From Bacteroidota bacterium (GTDB taxonomy: Bacteria > Bacteroidota > Bacteroidia > Chitinophagales > Chitinophagaceae), in the NCBI GenBank assembly GCA_016868855.1, contig VGFP01000001.1, positions 372,001 through 436,000 of the forward strand: a DNA stretch of 64,000 bases, in the 5' to 3' direction. Below are positions 36,800 through 46,341 of this stretch, piece after piece (position 1 is the first letter of the stretch; every line of letters begins with the position of its first letter). A program made the translations under genes and the position numbers. Under the pieces are notes generated by a model, which saw only the letters and a list, made by a program, of their open reading frames with translations, was not told the DNA's origin and searched no databases.

Positions 36800-38020
36800 T
36801 TACTCTTTCACCAGCTTTCTAATAAGCTCATCAAATTCTTGCTTAAATTTTTCATGGTGAATACCTGTAGCTGGACCCGAATATCCGGCATGTGTTTTCT
36901 TAACCTGTCCATCCTTGCCCAAAATGATCATTGAAGGAAAGGCCTTGATGGATGTCATTTTGGGAAGCGTTTTTTCAGTCCTCAACGGATCATTGGATGT
37001 AACACCCGTGATGAGTATGGGATACTGAACATTGAATTTATTTTTAAACCGCATCAGACTTGTTCTTGCTTTTTCAAAATCGGTTGAATATTCATATGCG
37101 AGTCCAATCACTTCCATTCCCATCGCAGGATGCTCGTTGTAGTACTTGCTCAAAAATGCAGTTTCATCCATGCAATTGGGACACCAAGAACCCATGATTT
37201 GAATCACAACCACTTTGTTTTTGAAACGATCGTCACTTATTGAAACCATTTTACCATCCAAATCAGGGAAACTGAAATTCATCTGTTGAGCTGGTTCTTT
37301 TACGCGCATCAACACATCAGTTTCATCAAGTTCGATGTTGGCATCTCTTGTTGCATTCCAGGTTTCGATGGAAGTGGCTCCGCTTGCAAAAACTCCATTC
37401 ACCAATGCACCTTCTTTATTGATGGATGCGGAAAAATAGAATGCATGCGTTCCGTCAAAAGTCGACATAACCAGAGAATCACCATTGGCAACACCTTCCA
37501 AAAACCTGTAATCTCCTGTTGTGGTTAGTATACTGCCCGTTAATTTGTTACCCAATTGTTTTAGCTCTCCAATAGCATCTGATTGCTTGCCCTCTGCATT
37601 GACAAATGAAGCACGCCATCTGCCTGTTAGATTGAACTTTCGGGCGGATGCAGGATACTGATAACGGTATGTCCCTTTTTTGATTTCTATCGGCATGAAT
37701 ATATCCCCCTTTGAACCTGCTTTTTTCCATTGACCGGCAAAGCCTGATGCAGTTTTTTTCAGAAAGAGCTCTGCTCCAAAAAAAGGCATGGCAACCAGCA
37801 AAGAATCTTTGGTTTGGCGGAAATCCTTTACAACAATTCTTTCCTCCGCATTTTTTATGACCCATTCAAGTTGCTGTCCATTTCTTTTTTCATCAATATT
37901 GAAAACCACATCAAGTCCATCTGCCCGAATGATCTTAGCCCGCCAAGTATTGGATACTGTTTGAGCGTATGTATTCAAAAAATATCCTGTGATGATAAAA
38001 AGCAGTAATGATTTTTTCAT
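36800..38020 (-). CDS. TlpA-like exported thioredoxin-fold protein
   Basis: A 406-residue exported protein. Signal peptide MKKSLLLFIITGYFLNTYAQ, then an extended beta-rich N-terminal region to about residue 250, and a C-terminal TlpA-type redoxin domain. The active site is GSWCPNCMDE, so the motif is CPNC rather than the CGPC of the other TlpA gene. Such proteins reduce periplasmic disulfides or assist haem-protein maturation. The ATG at 38020 is used; an in-frame TTG two codons upstream is less likely. It follows the threonine-dehydrogenase-like gene with two bases between them. Confidence 0.85.
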   Translation of the reverse strand: MKKSLLLFIITGYFLNTYAQTVSNTWRAKIIRADGLDVVFNIDEKRNGQQLEWVIKNAEERIVVKDFRQTKDSLLVAMPFFGAELFLKKTASGFAGQWKKAGSKGDIFMPIEIKKGTYRYQYPASARKFNLTGRWRASFVNAEGKQSDAIGELKQLGNKLTGSILTTTGDYRFLEGVANGDSLVMSTFDGTHAFYFSASINKEGALVNGVFASGATSIETWNATRDANIELDETDVLMRVKEPAQQMNFSFPDLDGKMVSISDDRFKNKVVVIQIMGSWCPNCMDETAFLSKYYNEHPAMGMEVIGLAYEYSTDFEKARTSLMRFKNKFNVQYPILITGVTSNDPLRTEKTLPKMTSIKAFPSMIILGKDGQVKKTHAGYSGPATGIHHEKFKQEFDELIRKLVKE

Positions 38021-38022
38021 AT

Positions 38023-38961
38023 TCAAATATTTTGCAACATGTCTTGGGTCATCTTATCTAGATCATATTCATGTTTCCATCCCCAATCTGAGCGAGCCAT
38101 TGAATCATCAATGCTTTGTGGCCAGCTATTGGCAATTTGCTGCCTGTAATCAGGCTTGTAGTTGATATGAAAACCGGGAATCATCTTTTGGATGGATCCT
38201 GCAATTTCTTCAGGAGAAAAACTCATCGCCGCCAGGTTGTAGGAGGTTCTCACTGAAATTTTTTCTGCAGGTGCTTCCATCAATTCGATGGTTGCCCTGA
38301 TTGCATCCGGCATGTACATCATGGGGAGTTTTGTACCAGCTTCCAGAAAAGAAGTGTATTTCTTTTTTTCTTTTGCCTCGTGAAATATTTCTACTGCATA
38401 ATCAGTAGTACCTCCTCCTGGCGCAGATTTATAGCTGATGAGTCCGGGGTACCTGATGCTTCTCACATCCACCCCATAACGTTGGTAGAAATAATTGCAA
38501 CAGAATTCACCTGCATATTTGCTGATACCGTATACGGTTGTTGGCTCGATGATGGTTTGCTGCGGACAATTTTCCTTCGGTGATGTTGGTCCAAATACTG
38601 CAATGCTGCTTGGCCAATAGACCTTTGATAATTTTTCCTCTTTGGCAATATCAAGCACATTCAGCAGAGATTGGGTATTCAAGTGCCATGCCAGTGGAGG
38701 ATTTTTTTCTCCAGTTGCAGAGAGGATGGCGGCCAGTAAATAGACCTGGGTGATGTTTTGTCGGATGACCTGTACATGCAACATTTCCTTGTTCATTACA
38801 TCGATGCTTACATAGGGACCTGTTCCCTTTAGCAATTCATTTTCCTCGCGTAAATCAGATGCAACAACATTGGAACCACCGTATATTTTACGCAATGCCA
38901 AGGTAAGCTCAACACCAATTTGTCCGCATGCTCCAATGACCAGGATTTTCTCTTTTTTCAT
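38023..38961 (-). CDS. NAD-dependent epimerase-type L-threonine 3-dehydrogenase
   Basis: A 312-residue short-chain dehydrogenase/epimerase family enzyme. The N-terminus KILVIGACGQIGVELTLAL binds NAD, and the catalytic Tyr-Lys pair is in YGISKYAGE. The C-terminal half, YPGLISYKSAPGGGTTDYAV followed by KLPMMYMPDAIRATIELMEAP, is the pattern I associate with bacterial threonine 3-dehydrogenases of the epimerase type, which make 2-amino-3-ketobutyrate. The partner Kbl is not in the window, so other epimerase substrates are possible. It is divergent from kdsA. Confidence 0.8.
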   Translation of the reverse strand: MKKEKILVIGACGQIGVELTLALRKIYGGSNVVASDLREENELLKGTGPYVSIDVMNKEMLHVQVIRQNITQVYLLAAILSATGEKNPPLAWHLNTQSLLNVLDIAKEEKLSKVYWPSSIAVFGPTSPKENCPQQTIIEPTTVYGISKYAGEFCCNYFYQRYGVDVRSIRYPGLISYKSAPGGGTTDYAVEIFHEAKEKKKYTSFLEAGTKLPMMYMPDAIRATIELMEAPAEKISVRTSYNLAAMSFSPEEIAGSIQKMIPGFHINYKPDYRQQIANSWPQSIDDSMARSDWGWKHEYDLDKMTQDMLQNI

Positions 38962-38978
38962 GAAACAATCTTATTTCG

Positions 38979-38986
38979 CAAACTTA
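38979..38986 (-). promoter_or_regulatory. Candidate -7 box for the threonine-dehydrogenase-like gene
   Basis: TAAGTTTG on the minus strand matches TAnnTTTG, with a predicted leader of about 15 nt. The -33 element is unclear. Confidence 0.35.
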
Positions 38987-39002
38987 GTTATTAAGGGCCT
39001 CT

Positions 39003-39010
39003 TATCTTTG
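39003..39010 (+). promoter_or_regulatory. Candidate -7 box for kdsA, possibly leaderless
   Basis: TATCTTTG matches TAnnTTTG and ends four bases before the kdsA ATG, which would place the transcription start at or within a few bases of the initiation codon. It is the same octamer as the infA box. No clear -33 TTTG. Confidence 0.38.
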
Positions 39011-39014
39011 CGAC

Positions 39015-39836
39015 ATGCAAAATTTTTTGGCGGAACTGTTCAAAGAGCAGGACTACGACAAAGACTCTTTTTTTCTGATTGCGGGTCCTTGTGTGGTTGA
39101 AAATCAAGTGCTTTTGGAGACCGTTTCAACAAAAGTATCCACCCTTTGCAAACAATTGGGCATCCCCTTTGTGTTCAAGGGATCTTACAGAAAAGCAAAC
39201 CGAACCAGCGGAGCATCTTTTTCCGGCATTGGTGATAAAGAAGCACTGGCATTGCTGAAGCAAACAGGAGAAAAATTTCGATTGCCCGTTACAACCGATA
39301 TTCATTCCGCCGAGGAAGCTTCCAAAGCTGCCGCTTATGCAGACATACTCCAAATTCCTGCCTTCCTCTGCCGGCAAACTGATCTGTTGCAGGCAGCTGG
39401 CGAAACAGAAAAAATTGTCAACATCAAAAAGGGACAATTTGTGAGTGGTGAAGCCATGAAATTCGCAGTTGATAAACTGAGAAAAACAGGTAACCAACAA
39501 GTGATGTTGACGGAACGAGGTACCACTTTCGGATACCAAGATCTCGTCGTTGATTACAGAAATATTCCCATCATGCAGTCACACGGAGTACCCGTGGTTG
39601 TTGATTGCACACATTCATTGCAGCAACCCAATCAATCATCCGGTGTCACCGGGGGAAATCCAACGCTGATCTCTACCATCGCAAAAGCAGCCATTGCAAC
39701 TGGAGCAGATGGTATTTTCATTGAGACACATCCAGATCCATCAAATGCATTGAGTGATGGAGCCAATATGTTGAAGCTCGACTTATTGGAGGATTTGCTG
39801 AAACAACTCGTAAAAATTCGGAGATCTGTTCTTTAG
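39015..39836 (+). CDS. kdsA: 3-deoxy-8-phosphooctulonate synthase
   Basis: Condenses PEP with arabinose-5-phosphate to make Kdo-8-phosphate for the LPS core. The 273-residue barrel shows LIAGPCVVENQ, FKGSYRKANRTS, GLQIPAF-type DILQIPAFLCRQTDLL, and TERGTTFGYQDLVVDYR. VDCTHSLQQPN and IFIETHPDPSNALSDGAN complete the set. Its stop overlaps that of the convergent PspC-domain gene by four bases. The ATG fits the family's short N-terminus. Confidence 0.96.
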   Translation: MQNFLAELFKEQDYDKDSFFLIAGPCVVENQVLLETVSTKVSTLCKQLGIPFVFKGSYRKANRTSGASFSGIGDKEALALLKQTGEKFRLPVTTDIHSAEEASKAAAYADILQIPAFLCRQTDLLQAAGETEKIVNIKKGQFVSGEAMKFAVDKLRKTGNQQVMLTERGTTFGYQDLVVDYRNIPIMQSHGVPVVVDCTHSLQQPNQSSGVTGGNPTLISTIAKAAIATGADGIFIETHPDPSNALSDGANMLKLDLLEDLLKQLVKIRRSVL

Positions 39837-40054
39837 TTGTATCGTACGGGGTTTCTCCTGGACTCAATGAAATATCGCTTGATATTCATCCAAAAAGCGA
39901 AAATGAGATAAAAAATCGCAGGTGACCCAAACGTAAGGCATGATATATATATAAAATACTTTCGGATGGTCGTGGTGGGGATTCCGAACAGTTCCCCGAT
40001 ACGGGTACAGACCCCAAAAACATGCCATTCGATGAAGTCCCTCATTCTGTTCAT
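39833..40054 (-). CDS. PspC-domain small membrane protein
   Basis: A 73-residue protein whose segment FGVCTRIGELFGIPTTTIRK is a PspC domain core, followed by a transmembrane helix (FIYISCLTFGSPAIFYLIFAF split in the middle) and a basic tail. PspC proteins of this size sit in the inner membrane and are linked to envelope stress in other bacteria; here the role is unknown. Starts at 40054 (MNRMRD) and 40045 (MRDFIEW) are both possible. A -7 box lies only four bases upstream of the first, which would favour the second or leaderless translation. Confidence 0.8.
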   Translation of the reverse strand: MNRMRDFIEWHVFGVCTRIGELFGIPTTTIRKYFIYISCLTFGSPAIFYLIFAFWMNIKRYFIESRRNPVRYN

Positions 40055-40058
40055 ATCC

Positions 40059-40066
40059 CAAATATA
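40059..40066 (-). promoter_or_regulatory. Candidate -7 box for the PspC gene
   Basis: TATATTTG on the minus strand matches TAnnTTTG, and TTG on the same strand at 40084-40086 is 17 bp upstream. The box ends four bases before the first possible ATG. Confidence 0.3.
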
Positions 40067-40092
40067 AAAAATTCCCATTATTCAACGAACAG

Positions 40093-40123
40093 TTGGTAAG
40101 GGCTACCGAAATGATTAATTTTG
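40093..40123 (+). promoter_or_regulatory. Bacteroidota-type promoter of aconitase
   Basis: TTG at 40093-40095 and TAATTTTG at 40116-40123, spaced by 20 bp, fit the TTTG-N19-21-TAnnTTTG consensus. The predicted start is about 18 nt before the ATG at 40145. This is one of the two best promoter matches in the window. Confidence 0.55.
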
Positions 40124-40144
40124 CGGTGCCCAAAAAAATATACC

Positions 40145-42412
40145 ATGGTATTCGATTTAGACCTCATCAAGAAGACATACAGTGAAATGCCTGCGAAAGT
40201 GGATGCTGCCAAAAAAGCTTTGGGAAGGCCCCTGACACTCGCAGAAAAAATTCTTTTCGCACACCTGTGGAAAGGAGTTGAAATCAAGGATTTTGAAAGA
40301 GGAAAAGCCTATGTGGATTTCGCACCAGACAGAGTTGCCATGCAAGACGCAACCGCCCAAATGGCCTTGTTGCAATTTGATACAACTGGCAGAAAGAAAG
40401 TAGCAGTCCCATCAACTGTGCACTGCGACCACCTGATTGTAGCGAAAGATGAAAGCAAAGCAGATTTAAAGAAAGCCATCACTGAAAATGATGAAGTATA
40501 TAATTTTCTCTCGTCTATTTCCAATAAATACGGAATCGGCTTTTGGAAGCCAGGAGCTGGAATCATTCACCAGGTGGTGTTGGAAAACTATGCATTCCCG
40601 GGCGGAATGATGATTGGAACCGACTCTCACACGGTGAATGCAGGGGGACTGGGAATGATTGCGATTGGTGTGGGTGGTGCTGATGCATGTGACGTCATGG
40701 CTGGATTAAGCTGGGAGTTGCTGATGCCCAAATTGATTGGTGTTAAGTTGACCGGCAAATTGAATGGATGGACATCCCCCAAAGATGTCATCTTGAAGGT
40801 TGCAGGTATCCTCACCGTAAAGGGCGGAACCAATGCCATTGTTGAATATTTCGGAGAAGGTGCTACCAGCATGAGTTGTACCGGTAAGGGAACCATTTGC
40901 AATATGGGTGCTGAAATTGGTGCAACTACTTCTACATTTGGATACGATGAAAGCATGGCCAGATACCTGCGTTCAACAGGAAGGTCTGAAGTGGCTGATG
41001 TTGCAGATCAGGTAAAATCATACTTAACCGGCGATCCTGAGGTCTATGCCAATCCTGAAAAATATTTTGATAAAGTTATTGAGATCAATTTGAGTGAATT
41101 GGAACCGCATTTGAACGGTCCATTTACACCCGATTTGGCTACGCCGATTTCACAAATGAAAGAAGCCGCTGCTGAAAACAACTGGCCAACAAAGGTTGAA
41201 GTTGGACTCATCGGAAGCTGTACCAATTCTTCTTATGAGGACATCAGCCGAGCAGTGAGCTTAGCCAAGCAAGTAGCAGAAAAAGGATTAAAAACAAAAG
41301 CTGAATTCACCATAACACCCGGATCAGAACTCGTGCGTTATACCATCGAACGTGATGGATTCCTCGACACATTTGCTCAAATAGGAGCAACGGTATTTGC
41401 AAATGCATGTGGACCCTGTATTGGTATGTGGGATCGCATGGGGGCTGAGAAGCAAGAGCGCAATACAATTGTTCATTCTTTCAACAGAAATTTTGCAAAG
41501 AGAGCAGACGGAAATCCAAACACATTGGCATTTGTTGCTAGTCCTGAATTGGTAACAGCACTTGCCATCGCAGGTGATCTAACTTTCAATCCAATTTCTG
41601 ATACACTTACCAATGGAAAAGGCGAACAAGTAAAATTGGATCCACCTTCAGGAGATGAGTTGCCCAAAAAAGGATTTTCTGTTGAAGATGCAGGATACCA
41701 GGCACCAGCTGAAGACGGCAGCAAAGTTCAAATCAATGTGAAAGATGACAGCAAGCGTTTGCAGCTGCTCTACCCTTTTGCAGCCTGGGAGGGAACAGAT
41801 TTGAAGGGATTGAAGCTGCTGATCAAAGCAAAAGGAAAATGTACGACTGACCATATTTCCATGGCCGGTCCCTGGTTGAAATTCCGTGGTCACCTCGACA
41901 ACATCAGCAACAACATGTTGATCGGTGCAGTTAACTTCTTCAATGAAAAAACTGATTCCGTTAAAAATCAATTGACAGGAGAATACGGAACAGTTCCTGC
42001 AACACAAAGAGCTTACAAGGCCGCCAACATTGGATCCATCGTGATTGGTGATGAAAACTATGGAGAAGGTTCTTCAAGAGAACATGCTGCCATGGAACCA
42101 CGCCACCTCGGTGTTCGTGTGGTGATGGTTAAATCATTCGCCCGCATCCATGAAACCAACCTGAAAAAGCAGGGAATGCTGGCATTGACATTTGCCAACA
42201 AAGATGATTACAACAAGATTCAAGAGGATGACAGCATTGATATCGTTGGACTCACCAGCTTCACTTCAGGTAAGTCACTCGAAGTTGTATTGCATCACAA
42301 AGACGGATCATCAGAAACCATTCAAGCAAACCACAGCTACAATGAACAACAGATTGAGTGGTTCAAAGCAGGTGGAGCATTGAATGTGATCAGAGCGGGA
42401 ATGTCAAAGTAA
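40145..42412 (+). CDS. acn: Aconitate hydratase
   Basis: Isomerises citrate to isocitrate in the TCA cycle with a 4Fe-4S cluster. The 755 residues carry [14 protein letters not shown] and [13 protein letters not shown], whose three cysteines bind the cluster. Active-site stretches [17 protein letters not shown] and [22 protein letters not shown] are present. The size and motifs fit the mitochondrial-type aconitase rather than AcnB. The ATG at 40145 ([12 protein letters not shown]) is preferred over an extension of eight codons. It ends five bases before the convergent aroQ. Confidence 0.96.
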   Translation: MVFDLDLIKKTYSEMPAKVDAAKKALGRPLTLAEKILFAHLWKGVEIKDFERGKAYVDFAPDRVAMQDATAQMALLQFDTTGRKKVAVPSTVHCDHLIVAKDESKADLKKAITENDEVYNFLSSISNKYGIGFWKPGAGIIHQVVLENYAFPGGMMIGTDSHTVNAGGLGMIAIGVGGADACDVMAGLSWELLMPKLIGVKLTGKLNGWTSPKDVILKVAGILTVKGGTNAIVEYFGEGATSMSCTGKGTICNMGAEIGATTSTFGYDESMARYLRSTGRSEVADVADQVKSYLTGDPEVYANPEKYFDKVIEINLSELEPHLNGPFTPDLATPISQMKEAAAENNWPTKVEVGLIGSCTNSSYEDISRAVSLAKQVAEKGLKTKAEFTITPGSELVRYTIERDGFLDTFAQIGATVFANACGPCIGMWDRMGAEKQERNTIVHSFNRNFAKRADGNPNTLAFVASPELVTALAIAGDLTFNPISDTLTNGKGEQVKLDPPSGDELPKKGFSVEDAGYQAPAEDGSKVQINVKDDSKRLQLLYPFAAWEGTDLKGLKLLIKAKGKCTTDHISMAGPWLKFRGHLDNISNNMLIGAVNFFNEKTDSVKNQLTGEYGTVPATQRAYKAANIGSIVIGDENYGEGSSREHAAMEPRHLGVRVVMVKSFARIHETNLKKQGMLALTFANKDDYNKIQEDDSIDIVGLTSFTSGKSLEVVLHHKDGSSETIQANHSYNEQQIEWFKAGGALNVIRAGMSK

Positions 42413-42417
42413 ATAAC

Positions 42418-42840
42418 TCAAAGACGTTTTAAATAATCAAGGGCCAAGGCATAACCGTCGAGGCCCAATCCTGCGATCGTTCCTTTTGCTTTGGCAGAAA
42501 TATGGGAAATTTTTCTGAACTCCTCCCTTGCCTGGATATTCGATATATGCACTTCTATGACAGGTGCTGATACAGCAGCGATTGCATCGCCCAATGCAAC
42601 AGATGTATGTGTATAGCCACCGGGATTGATAATGATCCCATCTTGTGAAAATCCAGATTGCTGTATGGCATCAATCAGTTCACCTTCAATATTGCTTTGT
42701 ATATAAGTGATATCAACGTCCGGGTAGGCAGACCTCAATTTTTCCAGAAAGAATTCAAAAGACTCTGATCCGTAAACGGATGTTTCTCTTTTGCCCAGCA
42801 GGTTGAGATTGGGACCGTTGATGATGGTGATCTTTTTCAA
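42418..42840 (-). CDS. aroQ: Type II 3-dehydroquinate dehydratase
   Basis: Dehydrates 3-dehydroquinate in the shikimate pathway. The 140-residue protein has IINGPNLNLLGKRE near the N-terminus with the catalytic Tyr later in SVYG, then QSNIEGELIDAI, NPGGYTHTSVALGDAI and EVHISNIQAREEFR. The frame opens with TTG at 42840; no upstream ATG exists in frame, so TTG is the likely start. It follows carA by ten bases and is probably co-transcribed with it. Confidence 0.95.
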   Translation of the reverse strand: MKKITIINGPNLNLLGKRETSVYGSESFEFFLEKLRSAYPDVDITYIQSNIEGELIDAIQQSGFSQDGIIINPGGYTHTSVALGDAIAAVSAPVIEVHISNIQAREEFRKISHISAKAKGTIAGLGLDGYALALDYLKRL

Positions 42841-42850
42841 TGGAACAAAT

Positions 42851-43960
42851 CTAGTTATTATTGATCAATTGCATAAAATCATCAAACAGGTATCGGCTGT
42901 CGTGTGGACCTGGAGTGGCTTCCGGATGGTATTGTACAGAAAAAGCTGGTCTGTCTTTTAACCGAATGCCTTCAATGGAATCATCGTTCAGGTTGATATG
43001 TGTGATTTCAATCTTATCAGATTTTCTTACTGCATCTGGATCAACTGCGAAGCCATGATTCTGTGTTGTGATCTCACAGAGTCCGGTCATTAGATTTTTA
43101 ACGGGATGATTCAGGCCACGGTGTCCGTGGTGCATTTTGAATGTTGGAATGCCATTTGCAAGTGCCAATAGCTGATGCCCAAGGCAGATACCAAACACAG
43201 GCTTTTTGGTATCTAATATTTTTTTGACAGTTTCAACTGCATAGGACATTGTTGAGGGATCACCAGGACCGTTGGAAATAAAGAAACCATGTGGTTCAAA
43301 TTTCAGCAGTTCTTCAAAAGAAGTTTTGGCGGGGTGCACACGAACGTAAGCTCCTCTGTCTGCCATGCATTTGATGATGTTTCTTTTCACACCGAAATCC
43401 AATACGGCTATTCTAATCGCAGCAGCCGGATCTCCCATATGATAGACCTTGTCCGTTGTAACAAGTGAAGCCAGTTCGAGTCCGTCCATAGAAGGCACCT
43501 CTTTCAATGCATCCTTCAATTGTTGAATATCTGTGATTTCAGAGGAGATGATGCAGTTCATCGCTCCTTTTTCACGTATGTGCGTTACAAGTGCGCGTGT
43601 GTCGACATCTTGAATAGCCACTATGTTCTGTTGAAGGAGATAATGCTGCAGTGAATCATTCGCCATGAGCCTGCTGTATTTCTCTTCCAGGTTTCTTCCA
43701 ATCAATCCTTTGATCTTACCCGTATCGCTCTCCACATCTTCAGGCTTTACACCATAGTTGCCGGTATGAACATTGTTCATGATCAGCACCTGCCCGTAAT
43801 AACTCGGGTCGGTAAATACTTCCTGATAACCAGTCATCCCGGTATTGAAACACAGTTCTCCGGAGGTAGTCCCGATTTTCCCGAATGACTTACCATGGAA
43901 AACCATTCCGTCTTCCAGAACCAGCACTGCAGGGACCGTATTTGTTTCTTGATTGGGCAT
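42851..43960 (-). CDS. carA: Carbamoyl-phosphate synthase small subunit
   Basis: Glutaminase subunit that feeds ammonia to CarB for arginine and pyrimidine synthesis. The 369 residues include the N-terminal VLVLEDGMVFHGKSFG and FNTGMTGYQEV, then the amidotransferase domain with nucleophile Cys in FGICLGHQLLALA and VQYHPEATPGPHDS. carB is not in the window. It starts 20 bp after the rplQ terminator and may partly depend on readthrough, as I see no clear promoter of its own. Confidence 0.96.
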   Translation of the reverse strand: MPNQETNTVPAVLVLEDGMVFHGKSFGKIGTTSGELCFNTGMTGYQEVFTDPSYYGQVLIMNNVHTGNYGVKPEDVESDTGKIKGLIGRNLEEKYSRLMANDSLQHYLLQQNIVAIQDVDTRALVTHIREKGAMNCIISSEITDIQQLKDALKEVPSMDGLELASLVTTDKVYHMGDPAAAIRIAVLDFGVKRNIIKCMADRGAYVRVHPAKTSFEELLKFEPHGFFISNGPGDPSTMSYAVETVKKILDTKKPVFGICLGHQLLALANGIPTFKMHHGHRGLNHPVKNLMTGLCEITTQNHGFAVDPDAVRKSDKIEITHINLNDDSIEGIRLKDRPAFSVQYHPEATPGPHDSRYLFDDFMQLINNN

Positions 43961-43980
43961 TTGCTAATTTTTTACAAAAT

Positions 43981-44010
43981 AAAAAAGGCAGTGTCAAACG
44001 ACCTGCCTTT
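43981..44010 (-). terminator. Intrinsic terminator after rplQ
   Basis: On the minus strand AAAGGCAG (44010-44003), an 11-base loop, CTGCCTTT (43991-43984) and a T-run to 43981. It lies 25 bp past the rplQ stop and just before carA, so it closes the ribosomal-protein operon. Confidence 0.7.
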
Positions 44011-44035
44011 ACTATGATAATTTATCAACATTTTC

Positions 44036-44557
44036 TTATTCTGATGCGGTTGATTCTTCTGAAGTTGCTGCAGGTGCTTCAGCTGCTGGAGCTTCAGCCG
44101 TTGCTGATTTCTTTTTGGCACCGCCACTTCTTCTGGTTTTTTTGGCTGGAGCTGCTGCCTCGCCTTTTCCTTTGCCGTAAATTTCATTGAAGTCAACCAA
44201 CTCGATCATGGCTCTCTCTGCGTTGTCTCCTAAACGGATACCCAGCTTGATGATGCGGGTATATCCACCAGGACGACCAGCTACTTTGGGCGCAATGTTG
44301 GTGAAGAGTTCTTTTACAGCAGATTTGTCTTGCAAATAAGAGAAAACAATGCGGTGATTGTGCATGATTTGCTCCTTGCTTGCTGATTTTTTTGTTTTGG
44401 TGATCAACGGCTCGATGAATGTTCTCAACGCCTTTGCTTTTGCAAGTGTTGTAACAATTCTCTTGTAGGTGATCAGCTGACTGGCAAGGTTACCCATGAG
44501 GGCCTCGCGGTGGGCCTTTTTACGGCCTAGGTTGTTGATTTTGTCTCCGTGACGCAT
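44036..44557 (-). CDS. rplQ: 50S ribosomal protein L17 with long C-terminal tail
   Basis: Large-subunit protein. The conserved core is [20 protein letters not shown] and [20 protein letters not shown], then [24 protein letters not shown]. Residues beyond about 125 form a Lys/Ala/Glu-rich low-complexity tail of some 50 residues ([18 protein letters not shown]). The core alone matches the usual bacterial length near 125, so the tail is an extension; similar tails occur in Bacteroidota as far as I know. Last gene of the infA-rplQ operon. Confidence 0.95.
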   Translation of the reverse strand: MRHGDKINNLGRKKAHREALMGNLASQLITYKRIVTTLAKAKALRTFIEPLITKTKKSASKEQIMHNHRIVFSYLQDKSAVKELFTNIAPKVAGRPGGYTRIIKLGIRLGDNAERAMIELVDFNEIYGKGKGEAAAPAKKTRRSGGAKKKSATAEAPAAEAPAATSEESTASE

Positions 44558-44615
44558 GACTGTTTGTTTTAAAGCTGTACCGTGTCAGGAATTACAGCCT
44601 GTTTATAATAATGAA

Positions 44616-45617
44616 TTAAAACTCATCTACATCGATACCCAATTTGGCAAGATCCATGCCAAAGTGAAGTCCTCTTTCTTGCAACACCTGCTCAATTTCA
44701 GAAAGTGATTTTTGTCCGAAGTTTCTAAACTTCATCAAATCTTCCTGCTCATATTGTACAAGCTGGCTCAAACTGTTGATTTTAGCAGCTTTCAGGCAGT
44801 TGAAGGCACGCACTGAAAGATCCAAGTCTTCCAAAGGAGTCTTCAATACTTTTCTGAGTTGCAACGTTTGCTCGTCAACCAGGTCTTCCTTCTTCTCTTC
44901 CTTGTTGTCAAATGTGATGTTCTCATCAGTGATGATCATCAAATGTTGAATCAGGATGCGAGAAGCCTGCTTCACTGCTTCTTCAGGGTGAATGGTACCA
45001 TCAGTCACTACATCCAACAAGAGTTTTTCGAAATCTGTACGCTGTTCAACACGTGTGTTTTCAATCGCATACTTCACGTTCTTGATCGGAGTATAGATAG
45101 AGTCGATGGGAATATATCCGAATGGAGCTTCTTTGATTTTGTTGTCTTCAGCTGGAACATACCCTCTACCCTTTGAGATGTAGAGCTCGATATTCAATTT
45201 TGCTGAAGGATCCATGCTGCAAATCAACAGTTCTGGATTCATCACCTGGAAAGTTCCTGTGACTTCATCAATCATGCCAGCAGTGAATTCAGACTTTCCT
45301 TTGATGGATAAAGTCAGCTTTTCATTCTGTACATCATGATCGAGGATTTTCTTGAATCTGATTTGCTTGAGGTTGAGGATGATTTCAGTTACGTCCTCCA
45401 CCACTCCTTTAAGTGTGGCGAATTCGTGGTCAGCACCTTCAATGGCAATACCAGAGATGGCATATCCTTCCAAAGAATTCAAAAGAACCCTGCGGAGTGC
45501 ATTACCAATGGTAACGCCGTATCCTGGTTCAAGAGGCTTAAACTCAAATTGAGCTTCAAAATCAGTTACTTTCTGAAGTACGATTTTTTCCGGTTGTTGG
45601 AAATTTAAAATGGCCAT
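44616..45617 (-). CDS. rpoA: RNA polymerase subunit alpha
   Basis: Scaffold of RNA polymerase assembly. The 333 residues comprise the N-terminal dimerisation domain (FEFKPLEPGYGVTIGNALRRVLL) and the C-terminal domain from about 255 (LEDLDLSVRAFNCLKAAKI). The latter binds DNA and activators. Between rpsD and rpoA is a 90-bp spacer with three stem-loops. rplQ follows 58 bp downstream. Confidence 0.98.
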   Translation of the reverse strand: MAILNFQQPEKIVLQKVTDFEAQFEFKPLEPGYGVTIGNALRRVLLNSLEGYAISGIAIEGADHEFATLKGVVEDVTEIILNLKQIRFKKILDHDVQNEKLTLSIKGKSEFTAGMIDEVTGTFQVMNPELLICSMDPSAKLNIELYISKGRGYVPAEDNKIKEAPFGYIPIDSIYTPIKNVKYAIENTRVEQRTDFEKLLLDVVTDGTIHPEEAVKQASRILIQHLMIITDENITFDNKEEKKEDLVDEQTLQLRKVLKTPLEDLDLSVRAFNCLKAAKINSLSQLVQYEQEDLMKFRNFGQKSLSEIEQVLQERGLHFGMDLAKLGIDVDEF

Positions 45618-45644
45618 ATTTAAATTTCAGTTTTACTTGTTAAT

Positions 45645-45697
45645 CTTCTGAATAAGATCAGAAGGGTGATATAAAGACCCTGAGCTGAAATATCAGC
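45645..45697 (-). other. Three stem-loops in the rpsD-rpoA spacer
   Basis: CTTCTGA/TCAGAAG (45645-45651 with 45658-45664), AGGGT/ACCCT (45663-45667 with 45677-45681) and GCTGA/TCAGC (45684-45688 with 45693-45697) are arranged in series in a 90-bp spacer. None is followed by a T-run, so they are not obvious terminators. They may serve as processing or translational-control structures; the function is not known. Confidence 0.45.
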
Positions 45698-45707
45698 CCG
45701 GGCAAGA

Positions 45708-46313
45708 TTACTTAGAATACAATTCGACGATAAGCTGCTCCTTGATGTTCTCAGGAACACTCTCCCTTTCTGGATATGCTACAAAAGTTCCAGATAGTGC
45801 ATTCTCATTGAAATCAACCCATCCAATCTTTGGATTTTTGGGTCTCATCAACGCTTTGAAGCTTTCGCTTTCTTTGCTCTTTCCAGCAACGGTGATCACA
45901 TCACCCGGCTTCAATTGGAAAGAAGGAATGTTGACAACCACGTCGTTTACCATGATGTGCTTGTGTGAAACCAACTGACGTGCAGCGGGTCTTGAAGGAG
46001 CAATCCCCATGCGGTATACAGTATTGTCCAAGCGAGCCTCCAACAATTTGATGAGGTTTTCACCAGTAACACCTTTCAGACGGGCAGCTTCCTCAAAAGT
46101 CTTGCGGAACTGACGCTCCAACACACCATATGTGTATTTTGCTTTTTGTTTTTCTTTCAACTGAATAGCATACTCTCCGAGTGACTTGCGTTTGCGTTGC
46201 GCACCATGCTGTCCGGGAGGGTTGCTGTTTTTGTCGAGATACTTTCCATTGCCCAGAATGGGTTCTCCGAAGATTCTCGAAATTTTTGTTTTGGGTCCAG
46301 TGTAACGAGCCAT
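45708..46313 (-). CDS. rpsD: 30S ribosomal protein S4
   Basis: Primary 16S rRNA binder of the small subunit. The 201 residues start ARYTGPKTKISRIFGEPILG and contain the S4 RNA-binding domain LLEARLDNTVYRMGIAPSRPAARQLVSH. In many bacteria S4 represses its own operon; here it lies in the middle of the operon. The absence of Cys-type zinc ligands at the N-terminus indicates the zinc-free form. Confidence 0.97.
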   Translation of the reverse strand: MARYTGPKTKISRIFGEPILGNGKYLDKNSNPPGQHGAQRKRKSLGEYAIQLKEKQKAKYTYGVLERQFRKTFEEAARLKGVTGENLIKLLEARLDNTVYRMGIAPSRPAARQLVSHKHIMVNDVVVNIPSFQLKPGDVITVAGKSKESESFKALMRPKNPKIGWVDFNENALSGTFVAYPERESVPENIKEQLIVELYSK

Positions 46314-46341
46314 AGTTTTTTGTTTTGATTTTTTAGTTTAG

